A stretch of 64,000 nucleotides of DNA from an uncultured Caulobacterales bacterium (GTDB lineage Bacteria; Pseudomonadota; Alphaproteobacteria; Caulobacterales; Caulobacteraceae): the NCBI GenBank assembly GCA_903837135.1, contig CAILTK010000037.1, positions 1-64,000 on the forward strand, written 5' to 3'. A model generated the notes under the pieces. That model was given only the letters and a program-made list of their open reading frames with translations, ran no database searches and was not told the DNA's origin. Shown in pieces: positions 9,266 to 19,217 of the stretch. Both the position numbers and the translations under genes were made by a program. Within the stretch, counting starts at the first letter, position 1. Each line of letters opens with the position of its first letter.

Positions 9266-10429
9266 CTACCCCTCCAGCAACCCCGCCACCGCGTCCGCCG
9301 CCAGTTCCGACGGATCGGGCGCGCCGCGGCCCATCACGTCGAGGGCGGCGTTCTGGCGGGCGATCTGCGAGGAGCGCAGCACCGGATCGTCGAGCCGCGC
9401 GGCCAGCGCCGCGGCGAGTTTCTCGCCCGTGCAGGCGTCCTGCACGAACTCGGGCGCTACCTCTTCACCGGCCGCCAGGTTGAACAGGGTGATGTACTTG
9501 GCCGTGAGCATGCGGCTCAGGATGGCGTAGGTAAGGCCGCCCAGCCGATAGCCGATCACCATCGGACACCCCGCCAGGGCCAGCTCGGTGGTGACCGTGC
9601 CCGAGCAGGCCAGCGCGACCGTGGCCGCCGTCATGGCGCTCTCGCGGTCGGCCTGCCCCTCGAGCAGGAGGGCGGTCGCCGGCAGCGACGCCGCCCAGTC
9701 GTGGATCAGGCCGCTCACGGTCTCGGCCACCGGCACGACGATCTTCAGATCCGGTCGCGCGCGCGCCAGTCGCCCGACCGCGTCGGCGAACGGCGGGCCG
9801 ACGCGGGCGACCTCCGACGGCCGGCTGCCTGGCGCCACCAGCAGGATCGGATCGGAGGGCCCAGCCCCGATCCGGCGCCGCAACGCCCCGGCGTCCGCCA
9901 GGGTGATCTCGCGGGCGAGGGCGGGGTTGCCGACAAAGGTGGTCTCCAGGCCGAGCGGCTCGAAAAACCCGGCGTCGAGGCTGTTGATCGACAGCAGATG
10001 GTCGACCGCGCCGGCCAGGGTCTTCGCCCGGCCCGGCCGGGACGCCCACACCTGCGGCGCCACATATTTTACGAGGGGGAGCGCGGGAAGGGCCCGGCGC
10101 AGGCGATGGGCGACGCGCAGGTTGAAGCCCCAGCTGTCGATCAGCACGGCGATATCGGGCCGTTCGCGCACGGCCAGCGCCGCCGCCCGGTCGGCCAGGC
10201 GCACCACGCGCGGATAGGCTTTCAGGCCCTCCCACAGGCCGAGGATGGACAGCTGGGCGATATCGAACGGGCTCTCCACCCCCTGCCCCGCCATCGCCGG
10301 GCCGCCGACGCCGACGAACCGCACGCCGTCGCCGAGCCGCCGCTTCAGCGCCCGGGCCAGACCCGCGCCGAGCTCGTCGCCCGACGCCTCGGCCGCGACC
10401 AGCATGACGGTGAACGGCGGGCGGCTCAC
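9266..10429 (-). CDS. lpxB: Lipid-A-disaccharide synthase
   Basis: Peripheral membrane glycosyltransferase (GT19) joining UDP-diacylglucosamine to lipid X. 387 residues starting VSRPPFTVMLVAAEASGDELGAGL, the family N-terminus, with conserved DSWGFN, YVAPQVWAS and LLVAPGSRPSEV. The GTG start at 10429 overlaps the lpxI stop in a GTGA tetranucleotide, which indicates translational coupling. It is the last gene of the long envelope block and faces the gltA hairpin. Confidence 0.95.
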   Translation of the reverse strand: MSRPPFTVMLVAAEASGDELGAGLARALKRRLGDGVRFVGVGGPAMAGQGVESPFDIAQLSILGLWEGLKAYPRVVRLADRAAALAVRERPDIAVLIDSWGFNLRVAHRLRRALPALPLVKYVAPQVWASRPGRAKTLAGAVDHLLSINSLDAGFFEPLGLETTFVGNPALAREITLADAGALRRRIGAGPSDPILLVAPGSRPSEVARVGPPFADAVGRLARARPDLKIVVPVAETVSGLIHDWAASLPATALLLEGQADRESAMTAATVALACSGTVTTELALAGCPMVIGYRLGGLTYAILSRMLTAKYITLFNLAAGEEVAPEFVQDACTGEKLAAALAARLDDPVLRSSQIARQNAALDVMGRGAPDPSELAADAVAGLLEG

Positions 10430-11262
10430 GACGCCTCCACCAGGCCGACGACGAACAGGCCGAGCCGATCCGCCGCACGCCGCACCGCCGGCTTGTCGAT
10501 GGCCAGCGCCCCGTCGGCCTGCACCACGATCCCCGCCAGCCCGGCGGCCGCGGCGCCCTCGACGGTGGCGACCCCGACCACCGGCAGATCGACGCGGCGG
10601 TCCTGGATGCGCTTGGGCCATTTGATCAGGACCCCGAGCCGCGCCCCCGGCGCGCCCTTCAGCGCCTCCGGCAGGTCGCGGCAGCGGGCCAGCATGGCGT
10701 CGGTGCCCTCCTGCGCCTCCACGGCCAGCACCACGCCGCCGGCCACCGCCGCCGCCTGACCGATGTCGAGTTCGCCCAGGGTCTCGACCACCTGCAGGGC
10801 CAGGGCGATGTCCGCCTGATGCTCGGCGCCCGGCCGCACCTCTCCGAGCGCGCCCGCCGCGAGGGTGAGGTCGGCGAACACCGCGTCGGCGCCCTCGACG
10901 GCGAAACCCTCGCGTTCGAACTCGCCGAGCAGAAAGCGCAGCAGGGCGTCGTCCCCCTTGCGGGCGGCCGCGATGGCGCCGGGCAGGCTCTTCAGGCCGC
11001 GCAGGTCGGGCTTCAGCGCCGAGAAATCCGGCCGGTCGACCACGCCGGCCAGGCAGACGGCCTCGCAGCCCGTCCGCCTGAGCGTGTCGAACACCCGGCC
11101 GAGCTCGGCCACGCCCACCTCCGCGCCCGGAAATTCAGCCATGCCGGGGCCGGCGAAACCCCGCAGGCGGATGACGAAGAAGGGACGTCCGGCGTCGCGG
11201 CAATGCTCGGCCAGGGCGACCGGCAGGTCCCCCCCGCCGGCGATCAGTCCGAGCTTGCGCAT
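10426..11262 (-). CDS. lpxI: UDP-2,3-diacylglucosamine pyrophosphatase LpxI
   Basis: Hydrolyses UDP-2,3-diacylglucosamine to lipid X and UMP; the LpxI type, found in Caulobacter and other alphaproteobacteria, replaces LpxH of enterobacteria. 278 residues, beginning MRKLGLIAGGGDLPVALAEH, with CLAGVVDRPDFSALKPD and the C-terminal domain LIKWPKRIQDRRVDLPVVG (DRRVDLP being a family hallmark). It lies 11 bases after lpxA and overlaps lpxB by four, so substrate and product enzymes are co-translated. Confidence 0.95.
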   Translation of the reverse strand: MRKLGLIAGGGDLPVALAEHCRDAGRPFFVIRLRGFAGPGMAEFPGAEVGVAELGRVFDTLRRTGCEAVCLAGVVDRPDFSALKPDLRGLKSLPGAIAAARKGDDALLRFLLGEFEREGFAVEGADAVFADLTLAAGALGEVRPGAEHQADIALALQVVETLGELDIGQAAAVAGGVVLAVEAQEGTDAMLARCRDLPEALKGAPGARLGVLIKWPKRIQDRRVDLPVVGVATVEGAAAAGLAGIVVQADGALAIDKPAVRRAADRLGLFVVGLVEAS

Positions 11263-11273
11263 GGGGACACGCC

Positions 11274-12083
11274 CTAGAGCTCCCGCGCGGGCAGGCAGAG
11301 GGGCCGGTTGGCGTCGGCGCGGATGAAATCGACGATCTCCATCACCGCGTCCGAGCCGGCGAACACCCGGGCGGTGTCCTCCACCCGTTCCTGGAAGGTG
11401 CCCTCGTCGGCGAACAAGAGGCGGTAGGCGGCCCGCAGGTCGTTGACCGTCTCGCGCGGAAAGCCGCGGCGCTTCAGACCGACCAGGTTGAGCCCTTCGA
11501 GATGGGCGTGATTGCCCCAGGCGGAGCCATACGGGATCACGTCCTTGGTCACCGCCGCCAGGCCGCCGATGTTCACGTGCCGGCCGATCCGGCCCCATTG
11601 ATGGATCGCCGCCAGGCCGCCGATCAGCGCGACCTCGCCCACGTGCACGTGTCCGCCAAGGGTCGCGGCGTGCGCCATCACCACCCGGTCTTCGACCACG
11701 CAGTCGTGCGCCACGTGGGCCTGGGCCATGAACAGGCAGTCGGAACCCACCGAGGTGACGCTGCGGCCGGTCGGCGTGCCCCGGTGCATGGTGACGTATT
11801 CGCGGATCACATTGCGGTCGCCGACCTCGAGCCGGGTAGGCTCGCCGTTGTAGACCAGCACCTGCGGCGGACCGCCCAGGGCGGCGAACGGATGGATCAC
11901 GCAGTCTTCGCCGATCGTCGTCGGGCCGGACACCACCGCATGCGAGACCAGCCGGGTCCGCGCGCCGATCACCACGTCGTCGCCGACGATGCAGTAGGGC
12001 CCGATCTCCACGTCCGCCGCCAGCACGGCGCCGGACGCCACGATCGCGGTGGGATGAATCCCCCCCCGATGAATCAGCGACAT
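11274..12083 (-). CDS. lpxA: UDP-N-acetylglucosamine acyltransferase
   Basis: First step of lipid A synthesis. 269 residues made of hexapeptide repeats (left-handed beta-helix) and a C-terminal helical domain; the putative catalytic His lies in AQAHVAHDC. The ATG overlaps the fabZ stop (ATGA at 12080-12083). The context lpxD-fabZ-lpxA-lpxI-lpxB supports assignment over other hexapeptide acyltransferases. Confidence 0.96.
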   Translation of the reverse strand: MSLIHRGGIHPTAIVASGAVLAADVEIGPYCIVGDDVVIGARTRLVSHAVVSGPTTIGEDCVIHPFAALGGPPQVLVYNGEPTRLEVGDRNVIREYVTMHRGTPTGRSVTSVGSDCLFMAQAHVAHDCVVEDRVVMAHAATLGGHVHVGEVALIGGLAAIHQWGRIGRHVNIGGLAAVTKDVIPYGSAWGNHAHLEGLNLVGLKRRGFPRETVNDLRAAYRLLFADEGTFQERVEDTARVFAGSDAVMEIVDFIRADANRPLCLPAREL

Positions 12084-12556
12084 CAACGGTTCTCCACCAC
12101 CACGGCGGCGAATTCGCACTCCGCGGCGAGCTTTTCGTTCACCAGCGCCTTGCCGCGGAACTTGAACACGTCGCCGCGATGCTTGAGCACGTCCACATGC
12201 ATCCGCAGCACGTCGCCCGGACGCACCGGGGCGCGGAAGCGGCAGTTCTCGACGCTGGCGAAGAAGATGGTCTTGCCGGTCACGTCGGCATTGAGGGACT
12301 TGGACATCAGGACCCCGCCGGTCTGCCCGAGGGCCTCGATGATCAGCACGCCCGGCATCACCGGATTGTCCGGGAAATGCCCCTGGAAATACGGTTCGTT
12401 GGCGGTGACGCATTTGACGCCGATGATCGATGCGTGCGGCTTGTAGGCTTCCGCGCGGTCGATCAGGAGAAAGGGATAGCGGTGCGGGATCCGCTTCAGG
12501 ATCTCCTGCATGTCGATGGCGGCCCCGGCGTCGTTCTCCGCTTCAGCCGTCTCCAT
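12083..12556 (-). CDS. fabZ: 3-hydroxyacyl-ACP dehydratase FabZ
   Basis: Dehydrates 3-hydroxyacyl-ACP in fatty acid elongation and competes with LpxA/LpxD for the same hydroxyacyl-ACP pool. 157 residues with the hot-dog fold; active site His in [12 protein letters not shown] and Glu in IIEALGQ. The ATG at 12556 lies inside the last codons of lpxD (14-base overlap) and was preferred over a longer in-frame extension to 12733 that is only lpxD antisense-frame sequence. Confidence 0.96.
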   Translation of the reverse strand: METAEAENDAGAAIDMQEILKRIPHRYPFLLIDRAEAYKPHASIIGVKCVTANEPYFQGHFPDNPVMPGVLIIEALGQTGGVLMSKSLNADVTGKTIFFASVENCRFRAPVRPGDVLRMHVDVLKHRGDVFKFRGKALVNEKLAAECEFAAVVVENR

Positions 12557-13589
12557 CCACACGCCCTCCGCCCTTGACCTTCTTCTCGCGGTCGATCGCC
12601 TGGCTGACCCACGACAGTTCGCGCATGAAGCGCCGAATCGGTCGCGCCGGCACGCCGCACCAGGTCTCGCCCGGGGGAATGTCGCGCATGGCCAGGGCGC
12701 CGGCCGCCAGGCGGGCGCCGTCGTGCAGGACAAGGTGGTCGCCGACGCCCGCCTTGCCGCCGAACTGAACGCCGTCTCCCACGATCACGCTCCCGGACAG
12801 ACCCGTCTGCGCCGCCAGGGCGCAATTTCGTCCGATGACGACGTTATGGGCAATCTGCACCAGGTTGTCGATCTTGGTGAACTGGCCGATCACCGTATCG
12901 CCATAGGCGCCGCGATCGATGCAGGTGCAGGCCCCCACCGTCACATCGTCCTGCAGGATCACGCGCCCGAGCTGCGGCAGGTCCATGGCGCCGCCGTTCG
13001 ACACCGCCACGCCGAAGCCGGCCTGGCCGATCGCGGCGTTCGACAGGATGTAGACGCGGTCGCCGATCAGCGAGACGCTGATGGTCACATTGGCCCCGAT
13101 CCGGCAGTTGCGGCCGATGGCGACGCCGGGACCGATCACGGTGTTGGCCCCGATGTCGGTGCCCGAGCCGATCCTGGCCCCCTGCCCGATCACCACGCCA
13201 TGTCCGATCCGCACGCCCGGCTCGAGCACGGAGTCGGGATGGATGGCGGGCGCGTCGGCCGGATGCAGGATCGGCTGGTGCAGACGGTTGGCCGCACGGG
13301 CGTACGCCGCCTGCGGTTCGTTGGTGATCAGCCGGGCGCACCCTTGCGGGGCGCGGCCGGCGAGATCCGCGCGGATGAAACAGCCGGCCGCCCGGGTCGT
13401 CGCCAGGTCCGGCAGATAGCGCTTATCGCCGAAATAGCCGACCGTGGTGGAATCGGCGGCGTTCAGCGGAGAAACGCTGTCGATCATGCGGCCGCCGAGG
13501 TCCGGATCCTCGAGGACCGCGCCGGCGACGGCGGCCAACTCGGCGAGGGAGACTGGGCCGAGGGCTTGGAAGAACCGGATATCGGGCAT
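12543..13589 (-). CDS. lpxD: UDP-3-O-acylglucosamine N-acyltransferase
   Basis: Adds the second hydroxyacyl chain to the glucosamine of lipid A. 348 residues: N-terminal uridine-binding domain (1-100, with SVSPLNAADSTTVGYFGDKRY), hexapeptide beta-helix (110-300) with catalytic His in IAHNVVIG, and a short C-terminal helix. It is 46 bases downstream of skp and overlaps fabZ. Confidence 0.96.
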   Translation of the reverse strand: MPDIRFFQALGPVSLAELAAVAGAVLEDPDLGGRMIDSVSPLNAADSTTVGYFGDKRYLPDLATTRAAGCFIRADLAGRAPQGCARLITNEPQAAYARAANRLHQPILHPADAPAIHPDSVLEPGVRIGHGVVIGQGARIGSGTDIGANTVIGPGVAIGRNCRIGANVTISVSLIGDRVYILSNAAIGQAGFGVAVSNGGAMDLPQLGRVILQDDVTVGACTCIDRGAYGDTVIGQFTKIDNLVQIAHNVVIGRNCALAAQTGLSGSVIVGDGVQFGGKAGVGDHLVLHDGARLAAGALAMRDIPPGETWCGVPARPIRRFMRELSWVSQAIDREKKVKGGGRVDGDG

Positions 13590-13635
13590 GGCGCCCCCTC
13601 GCGTCGGAAGGGGCGCCCAGGCGGCGCCCGGAGTC

Positions 13636-14298
13636 TTACTGCTGAGCCGCTTGCGCCGGCAGGACCTTGCGGTCGAAGGAGATGGTCGGCATCACCGCGT
13701 CGAGCTGCTGCACCGCCGAGGCGCTCACATCCATCTCGGGCTTGGCCACGATGACGCTCTGGTCGCCGTTGAGCAGGATGCTGCAGCCATGCTGCTGGTA
13801 GATGGTGCGCAGAATGCCGTCGATCCGCTGGTGGATCTGGGCGAGTTGCTCCTGGGCGGTGGCCTCGAGCTCCCGCTGCCGCTGGCCGGCCTTGGCGTCG
13901 AACGCCTGGGCCCGCTGTTGCAGCGGCGCGCCCTGGGCCGACAGCTGGTCGGGCGTCAGGGTCGAGCGCTTGGCCTGGAAGGCCGAGATGTCGGTCTGCA
14001 GGGTCGTCTGCTCGGCCTGCAGTTCAGCCGCCACCTGGGCGCGCAGCTGCTGCATCCGGGCCAGGAAGGCCTTGCCCACCAGCGAGGTGCGGATGGCCTG
14101 ATCGTCGCGATAGACGCAGACGCCGGGGATGGTCGGGCCGTGCGTGATCGGCGGCAGAGCCGGCGCGGTCGCCTGGGTCGCCACCGGCGCCGTGGCGGCC
14201 GGGGCTTTTTTGGGAGCCGGAGCCGGGGCGGCGGAAGCCGAGGCGGCGATGGCGAAGATAAGCGCGGCCGCGGCGGCGCAGGTCGTCAGACGGTGCAT
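13636..14298 (-). CDS. skp: Periplasmic chaperone Skp/OmpH family
   Basis: Holds unfolded outer-membrane proteins on their way to BamA. 220 residues: signal peptide about 1-23 (ending ASASA-A), an Ala/Pro-rich linker, then the coiled-coil arms (about 85-160, AQVAAELQAEQTTLQTDISA...). It lies 6 bases downstream of bamA, the usual pairing. Longer than enterobacterial Skp because of the Pro/Ala linker. Confidence 0.9.
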   Translation of the reverse strand: MHRLTTCAAAAALIFAIAASASAAPAPAPKKAPAATAPVATQATAPALPPITHGPTIPGVCVYRDDQAIRTSLVGKAFLARMQQLRAQVAAELQAEQTTLQTDISAFQAKRSTLTPDQLSAQGAPLQQRAQAFDAKAGQRQRELEATAQEQLAQIHQRIDGILRTIYQQHGCSILLNGDQSVIVAKPEMDVSASAVQQLDAVMPTISFDRKVLPAQAAQQ

Positions 14299-14304
14299 GG
14301 GGTC

Positions 14305-16776
14305 TCAGAATTGAGTGGAGGTGGAGAAACGGAAGCTTTCGGTCTTGTCGTAGTTGTCTTTGGCCAAAACTTGGCTGAAGTCGAGTTCGATCGGTCCAAG
14401 CGGCGAGGTCCAGAACACGCTGAGGCCGGCGGAGGCGCGCAGACCGAGGTCGTCCTTCACCGTAGGATCGGATTGTTTCACGTCTTTGTCGACGAGGCCG
14501 AGCGTGCCGAAGTCGGAGAACAGCGAGGTCTTGATGCCGTACTGTTCGGGCAGATGGTTGGGGATGGTGAGTTCGGCGGAGTTGATCACGTAGAGCTTGC
14601 CGCCGATCGCCTCCTGCAGATTGGTCGCCGTGTCGCGCGGGCCGATGCCGGCGACCTGGAAGCCGCGGAAGGTGTTGCCGCCCTTGAAGAAGCGGTCGTT
14701 GATGCGGATGTCGTCGTTGCCCCAGCCCATCATATAGCCGCCCTGGCTCAGGAACCGGGCGGTCAGGCCCGGTGCGAAGCCGTAGTAGATGCCGCTTTCG
14801 TACATGGTGCGCAGGTAGCGCACGTTGCCGCCGAGACCGGCGAAGTCCTGGTCGAGCTTGGCGTAGAAGCCGCGCGTCGGGTGGATCGGGTCGTTGCGGA
14901 AGTCGAGGTAGAGGCTGTAGCCGAGCATGGAGGTGAAGCTCGATCCGCGCTGGTCGCAGATGGTGATCGAGATCGCCCCCTCGTCGCACAGGCTGCCGTT
15001 CACCAGCACGTTGTCGGCGTGGATCGTATAGTGGGTCTGCAGGAAGGTGTTCACGCTCAGCGGGAAGCCGAGGGTGAGGCTGGTGCCGATCGACTGGGAG
15101 TCGAAGCCCGCCTGCTGGGTGAAGTCGTAGCGATAGTAGAACACCGAGACGCCGGCGCGCAGGTCGCGGCCCTGGAAGCGGGGATCGGTGAACGAGAAGT
15201 CGATCTGCTGGCGCAGCGAGCCGATCGAGGCGCGCAGCCGCACGTCGTCGCCTGTGCCGCGGAAGTTGCGCTGGCTGATGCCGGCGTCGAGCAGCAGGCG
15301 ATCGACCGACGAATAGCCCGCCCCGAAGGACAGTTCGCCCGTGGGCTGCTCCTGCACCTTGACGCGCAGGATGGTCTTGTCGGCCGCGCTGCCGGGCAGC
15401 TGCTCGATGTCGACGGTCTTGAAGAAGTCGAGCCGCTTGATCTCGGTCTTGGAGCGGTCGACCAGCACGCGGTTGTAGGCGTCGCCCTCGGCCAGGCGCA
15501 TCTCGCGCCGGATCACCGGATCGAGGGTGACGGTGTTGCCGACGATGTCGATCCGCTCGACGTAGACGCGCGGGCCTTCCTTGACCTCGAAGGTCACGTC
15601 GACCGTCTTGTTCTGCTTGTTGGCGGTATAGCGCGGGCGGATGTCGACGAAGGCGAAGCCGGCGGCGCCGGCGGCGAAGGTCAGGGCGTCGACGGCGTTC
15701 TCGATCTTGTCGGACTGATAGACCTGGCCTTCCTTGATCGGCAGCAGGATGCGCAGGACGTCGCCGTTCAGCTTCTTGAGGTCGGTCTTCACCGTCAGCT
15801 TGCCGAAGCGATACTTCTGTCCCTCGTCGATCGTGTAGGTGACCGCGAAGTTGCGCTGGTTCGGCTCGAGCTCGGCGATCGAGGAGACGATGTGGAAGTC
15901 GTAATAGCCCTTGTTGGTGTAGTACTTGCGCAGCTGTTCGCGGTCGTACTCGATCCGGTCCGGGTCGTAGTTGTCGTTCGACGCGAAGAACTTGTACCAG
16001 GACGATTCCTTGGTCACGACCACGTCGCGCAAGGCGGCGTCGTTGAAGGCCTTGTTGCCGAGGAAGTTCACGCGGAGGATACCGGTCTTTGGGCCCTCGC
16101 TGATCTCGAACACCAGGTCGACGCGCTTCTGCGGCAGCTCGACGACCTTGGGGGTCACCTGGGCGGAGATGTGCCCGGAGCGGCGATACAGCTCCACCAT
16201 CTTCTGCACGTCGGACTGGACGTGCGAACGGGTGAAGATCGAGCGCGGATGCAGGTTGATCTCGTCGCGCAGCTTGTCGTTGCTGAGCGTGGAGTTTCCT
16301 TCGAACACCACCTGGTTGATGATCGGGTTCTCGATCACGCGCACGACCAGATCCTGGCCCTGCACTTCGACCGTGGCGTCGGAGAACAGATCGGTCCGGG
16401 TGAGGGTCTTCACCGCCAGGTCGAGACGGGCGGCGTCGACCGTGTCCCCGGGCGAGATGGGCAGGTAGGACAGGATCGTGCCGGTCTCGATCCGCTCATT
16501 CCCCTGCACGACGATGCGCCGGATGGTGACCGCCTGGGTCGGCCGGGTCTGCACGGGCCCGTCGGCCGCCGGCGCGCCCCTGGCGCTTGCCGGGGCTTGG
16601 GCGCTTGCTGGGGCTTGGGCGCTCGCCGGGGCCTGGGCGGCCGCAGGCGCGGTCGCCGACGCCTTCGGCGCCGCAGCGGCGCCGGCGGGCGCCTGCGCGA
16701 AGGCGCCGCCCGCGGGCGCGCCAGTCAACAGGGCCGCCATGGCGAGGAGAGCGAGGCGGGCGCGGGTTTGAAGCAT
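14305..16776 (-). CDS. bamA: Outer-membrane protein assembly factor BamA
   Basis: Essential central barrel of the BAM complex. 823 residues: signal peptide (1-27), Ala/Pro/Gln linker containing three tandem APASAQ-type units (about 47-65), five POTRA domains (about 80-440) and a 16-strand barrel ending STSTQF with terminal Phe, typical of barrel proteins. The ATG at 16776 is preferred to an in-frame TTG at 16806, which would prefix the signal peptide with SPPPADGSS. It starts 27 bases after the rseP stop and precedes skp. Confidence 0.97.
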   Translation of the reverse strand: MLQTRARLALLAMAALLTGAPAGGAFAQAPAGAAAAPKASATAPAAAQAPASAQAPASAQAPASARGAPAADGPVQTRPTQAVTIRRIVVQGNERIETGTILSYLPISPGDTVDAARLDLAVKTLTRTDLFSDATVEVQGQDLVVRVIENPIINQVVFEGNSTLSNDKLRDEINLHPRSIFTRSHVQSDVQKMVELYRRSGHISAQVTPKVVELPQKRVDLVFEISEGPKTGILRVNFLGNKAFNDAALRDVVVTKESSWYKFFASNDNYDPDRIEYDREQLRKYYTNKGYYDFHIVSSIAELEPNQRNFAVTYTIDEGQKYRFGKLTVKTDLKKLNGDVLRILLPIKEGQVYQSDKIENAVDALTFAAGAAGFAFVDIRPRYTANKQNKTVDVTFEVKEGPRVYVERIDIVGNTVTLDPVIRREMRLAEGDAYNRVLVDRSKTEIKRLDFFKTVDIEQLPGSAADKTILRVKVQEQPTGELSFGAGYSSVDRLLLDAGISQRNFRGTGDDVRLRASIGSLRQQIDFSFTDPRFQGRDLRAGVSVFYYRYDFTQQAGFDSQSIGTSLTLGFPLSVNTFLQTHYTIHADNVLVNGSLCDEGAISITICDQRGSSFTSMLGYSLYLDFRNDPIHPTRGFYAKLDQDFAGLGGNVRYLRTMYESGIYYGFAPGLTARFLSQGGYMMGWGNDDIRINDRFFKGGNTFRGFQVAGIGPRDTATNLQEAIGGKLYVINSAELTIPNHLPEQYGIKTSLFSDFGTLGLVDKDVKQSDPTVKDDLGLRASAGLSVFWTSPLGPIELDFSQVLAKDNYDKTESFRFSTSTQF
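16583..16636 (-). repeat. Three 18-bp tandem repeats inside bamA
   Basis: Units at 16583-16600, 16601-16618 and 16619-16636 differ from each other at one to three positions. 18 bp is a multiple of three, so copy-number change would lengthen or shorten the linker before POTRA1 by six residues without breaking the frame. Confidence 0.9.
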
Positions 16777-16802
16777 CGATGAACCGTCTGCGGGGGGCGG
16801 GC

Positions 16803-18014
16803 TCAAGAGACATGCCCTCCGAGGATTTTCAGAACTGGAAGCTGGAGATCGTTCCAGGTGGCGAACAACATCAATCCGACCACCAAAGCAAGGCCGACTC
16901 GATAACTGACGGCCTGCACGCGGGCCGTCACCGGCCGGCGGGCGACCGCTTCATAGGCGTAGAACATCAGGTGTCCGCCGTCGAGCATGGGGATCGGCAG
17001 GAGGTTCATGAAGCCGATGCTGATGGAGATCCCGCCGATCAGCCCGAACAGGTTGATGGCGACGCCGAGCGAGTGCTGGGCCAGGGTGTGGCCAGCCGCC
17101 GCACCGTCCTGAGCGATAGCCTTGGTGGTCAGGGCGATGCGGATCGGTCCGCCGAGCTGGTCGCCTGATTCGCGCCCCTGGAAGATCCGCCCGAGGTAAT
17201 GCACCGTGATGTCGAGCGTGTCGTAGACCTGGGCGGTCCCGTGCGTCAGGGCGTCGAGCGGCGCCAAGCGCCGGATGGACGCCGGTCCGGTTCCAAGCAC
17301 GCCGATCTGGCCGAGGCGGATCGGCCGTCCGAACACCGGATCCGGACCGACGGCCAGGATCGGCTTGGCCGTCAGGGTGACGGTCTGTCCGGCCCGCTGC
17401 ACCGAAAAATCGATCGGCCGGCTGGCGTGATACTGCACGTACTGGCGCAGGGTGACGAAGTTGTCGACCGGCCGTCCGGCCACCCGCGTGATCGCGTCGC
17501 CCGGCCGGAAGCCCGCCTGCGCCGCCGGGCTGCCCGGCTGCACCTGCGAGACCACGGGCTTCATGTAGACTTCGCCCACGCACATCAGGAAGACGGTCGA
17601 CACGGCGATCGCCAGCACGAAGTTGGCCATCGGCCCGGCGAGCACGATCAGAGCCCGCTGCCACAGCGGCTTGAAGTGGAAATAGCGCCCCACCGCTTCG
17701 GCGCCCTGCCTGTCGACGATCTGCTGGCGCAGATCGGCCAGGTCCTCCGCGTCCGGCACCGAGGACGAGGCGTCGGCGTCCCCCGAAAACTTCACATAGC
17801 CGCCGAGCGGCAAGGCGGCGAGACGCCATTCGGTGCCGTGCCGGTCGCGACGGCTGAGCAGGGTCTTGCCGAAGCCGACCGAGAACCGGTCGACCGCCAC
17901 GCCGAAGGCGCGCGCCATCAGGAAGTGACCGAGCTCGTGCACGACCACCACGACGGTCAGCACCACCAGCCAGGGCAGCAGGGTGAAGAGGATGTTCTGG
18001 AGTAAAACGAGCAT
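16803..18014 (-). CDS. rseP: Site-2 intramembrane protease RseP
   Basis: M50 metalloprotease performing regulated intramembrane proteolysis (in Caulobacterales the homologue is MmpA). 403 residues: first membrane helix carrying HELGH (H26, E27, H30), periplasmic PDZ region (about 120-240, QVQPGSPAAQAGFRPGD), and the C-terminal helices with NLLPIPMLDGGH, the LDG motif holding the third zinc ligand. It lies between dxr and bamA, as in many proteobacteria. Confidence 0.95.
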   Translation of the reverse strand: MLVLLQNILFTLLPWLVVLTVVVVVHELGHFLMARAFGVAVDRFSVGFGKTLLSRRDRHGTEWRLAALPLGGYVKFSGDADASSSVPDAEDLADLRQQIVDRQGAEAVGRYFHFKPLWQRALIVLAGPMANFVLAIAVSTVFLMCVGEVYMKPVVSQVQPGSPAAQAGFRPGDAITRVAGRPVDNFVTLRQYVQYHASRPIDFSVQRAGQTVTLTAKPILAVGPDPVFGRPIRLGQIGVLGTGPASIRRLAPLDALTHGTAQVYDTLDITVHYLGRIFQGRESGDQLGGPIRIALTTKAIAQDGAAAGHTLAQHSLGVAINLFGLIGGISISIGFMNLLPIPMLDGGHLMFYAYEAVARRPVTARVQAVSYRVGLALVVGLMLFATWNDLQLPVLKILGGHVS

Positions 18015-18035
18015 GGGCGTCCGGATGTGTCCTGC

Positions 18036-19217
18036 TCAGTTCCGATGCGCCGATGGCAAGATGATGGCCTCCGCTACCGCCCGTGCGCGACGATCCGTCT
18101 CAAGCGCGTTGTCGAGGCCCCCCTGGCCCGCAAGTTCGCCCGCCGCATGCATTTTTTCCAGCGTCTGGGCGACCGTCGCGGCAATATCCAGAAAGCCGAG
18201 GCGCCGGTCAAGGAAAGCCGCGACCGCGGCCTCATTCGCCGCATTCAGCGCGGCGGGCGCCATGCCGCCAAGTCTGAACGCCTCGCGGGCCAAGCCCAGG
18301 GCGGGGAACTTCTCCTCGTCCGGGGCCTCGAAGGTCAGGCTGCCGAGCTTGGCGAGGTCGAGCTTGGGCGCCGGCCAGTCGAGCCGGTCCGGCCAGGCGA
18401 AGGCGCAGGCGATCGGCCCCTTCATGTCCGGCGGCGAAAGCTGGGCCATGGTCGAGCCGTCCCGGAACTCCACCATCGAGTGGATGATCTGCTGCGGATG
18501 GACCAGCACCTCGACCCGTTCGGGCGGCGTGTCGAACAGGTAGGCGGCCTCGATGATCTCCAGCCCCTTGTTCATCATCTGCGCGCTGTCGACGGTGATC
18601 TTGGGGCCCATGGCGAAGTTGGGATGGCTGGTGGCCTGCTCGAGGGTGACGGCCGACATCTGCTGGCGGGACCAGCCGCGGAAGGGTCCGCCGGACGAGG
18701 TCAGGATCAGCTTGGCCGCCCGCGAGGCGTCGAGGCCGCCGAGGGCCTGGAAGATCGCCGAATGCTCCGAATCGACCGGCACCAGAACGGCGCCGGCGGC
18801 GGCCACGGTGTCGAGCATCAGCCGGCCGGTGCAGACGATGCTCTCCTTGTTGGCGATCCCGAGCGTGGCGCCGGTGGCCGCCGCGGCCAGGGTGGGCCGC
18901 AGGCCGGCGATGCCGACGATCGCCGCCATGATCCAGTCGGCGGGACGGCCGGCGGCCTCGACGATCGCCGCCTGCCCGGCCGCCGCCTCGACGCCCGAGC
19001 CCTCGAGCGCCGCGCGCAGGTCTTCCAGGCAAGATTCGTCGGCGATCACCGCGATGTCGGGCCGCCATCGAAGCGCCTGCTCGGCCAGCGCCGCGACGTT
19101 GCGGCCGGCGACCAGCGCGACCACCTCGACCGTCGCGCCGCTGCGCGCGATCAGATCGAGGGTCGCCGCGCCGACCGAACCGGTCGAGCCCAGCACCGAG
19201 ACGCGGCGTGGTGTCAT
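18036..19217 (-). CDS. dxr: 1-deoxy-D-xylulose 5-phosphate reductoisomerase
   Basis: Second enzyme of the MEP isoprenoid pathway, NADPH dependent. 393 residues: Rossmann LGSTGSVG at 9-16, metal and substrate region [12 protein letters not shown] and [13 protein letters not shown]-terminal helical domain with the ANEAAV signature. The ATG overlaps the cdsA stop (ATGA at 19214-19217). Its product line feeds uppS, encoded two genes upstream. Confidence 0.97.
   Translation of the reverse strand: MTPRRVSVLGSTGSVGAATLDLIARSGATVEVVALVAGRNVAALAEQALRWRPDIAVIADESCLEDLRAALEGSGVEAAAGQAAIVEAAGRPADWIMAAIVGIAGLRPTLAAAATGATLGIANKESIVCTGRLMLDTVAAAGAVLVPVDSEHSAIFQALGGLDASRAAKLILTSSGGPFRGWSRQQMSAVTLEQATSHPNFAMGPKITVDSAQMMNKGLEIIEAAYLFDTPPERVEVLVHPQQIIHSMVEFRDGSTMAQLSPPDMKGPIACAFAWPDRLDWPAPKLDLAKLGSLTFEAPDEEKFPALGLAREAFRLGGMAPAALNAANEAAVAAFLDRRLGFLDIAATVAQTLEKMHAAGELAGQGGLDNALETDRRARAVAEAIILPSAHRN

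Noticed and set aside
13444-16782. A 1112-codon open frame antisense to lpxD, skp and bamA
   Set aside because: Same artefact; it crosses three real genes and has no recognisable fold.
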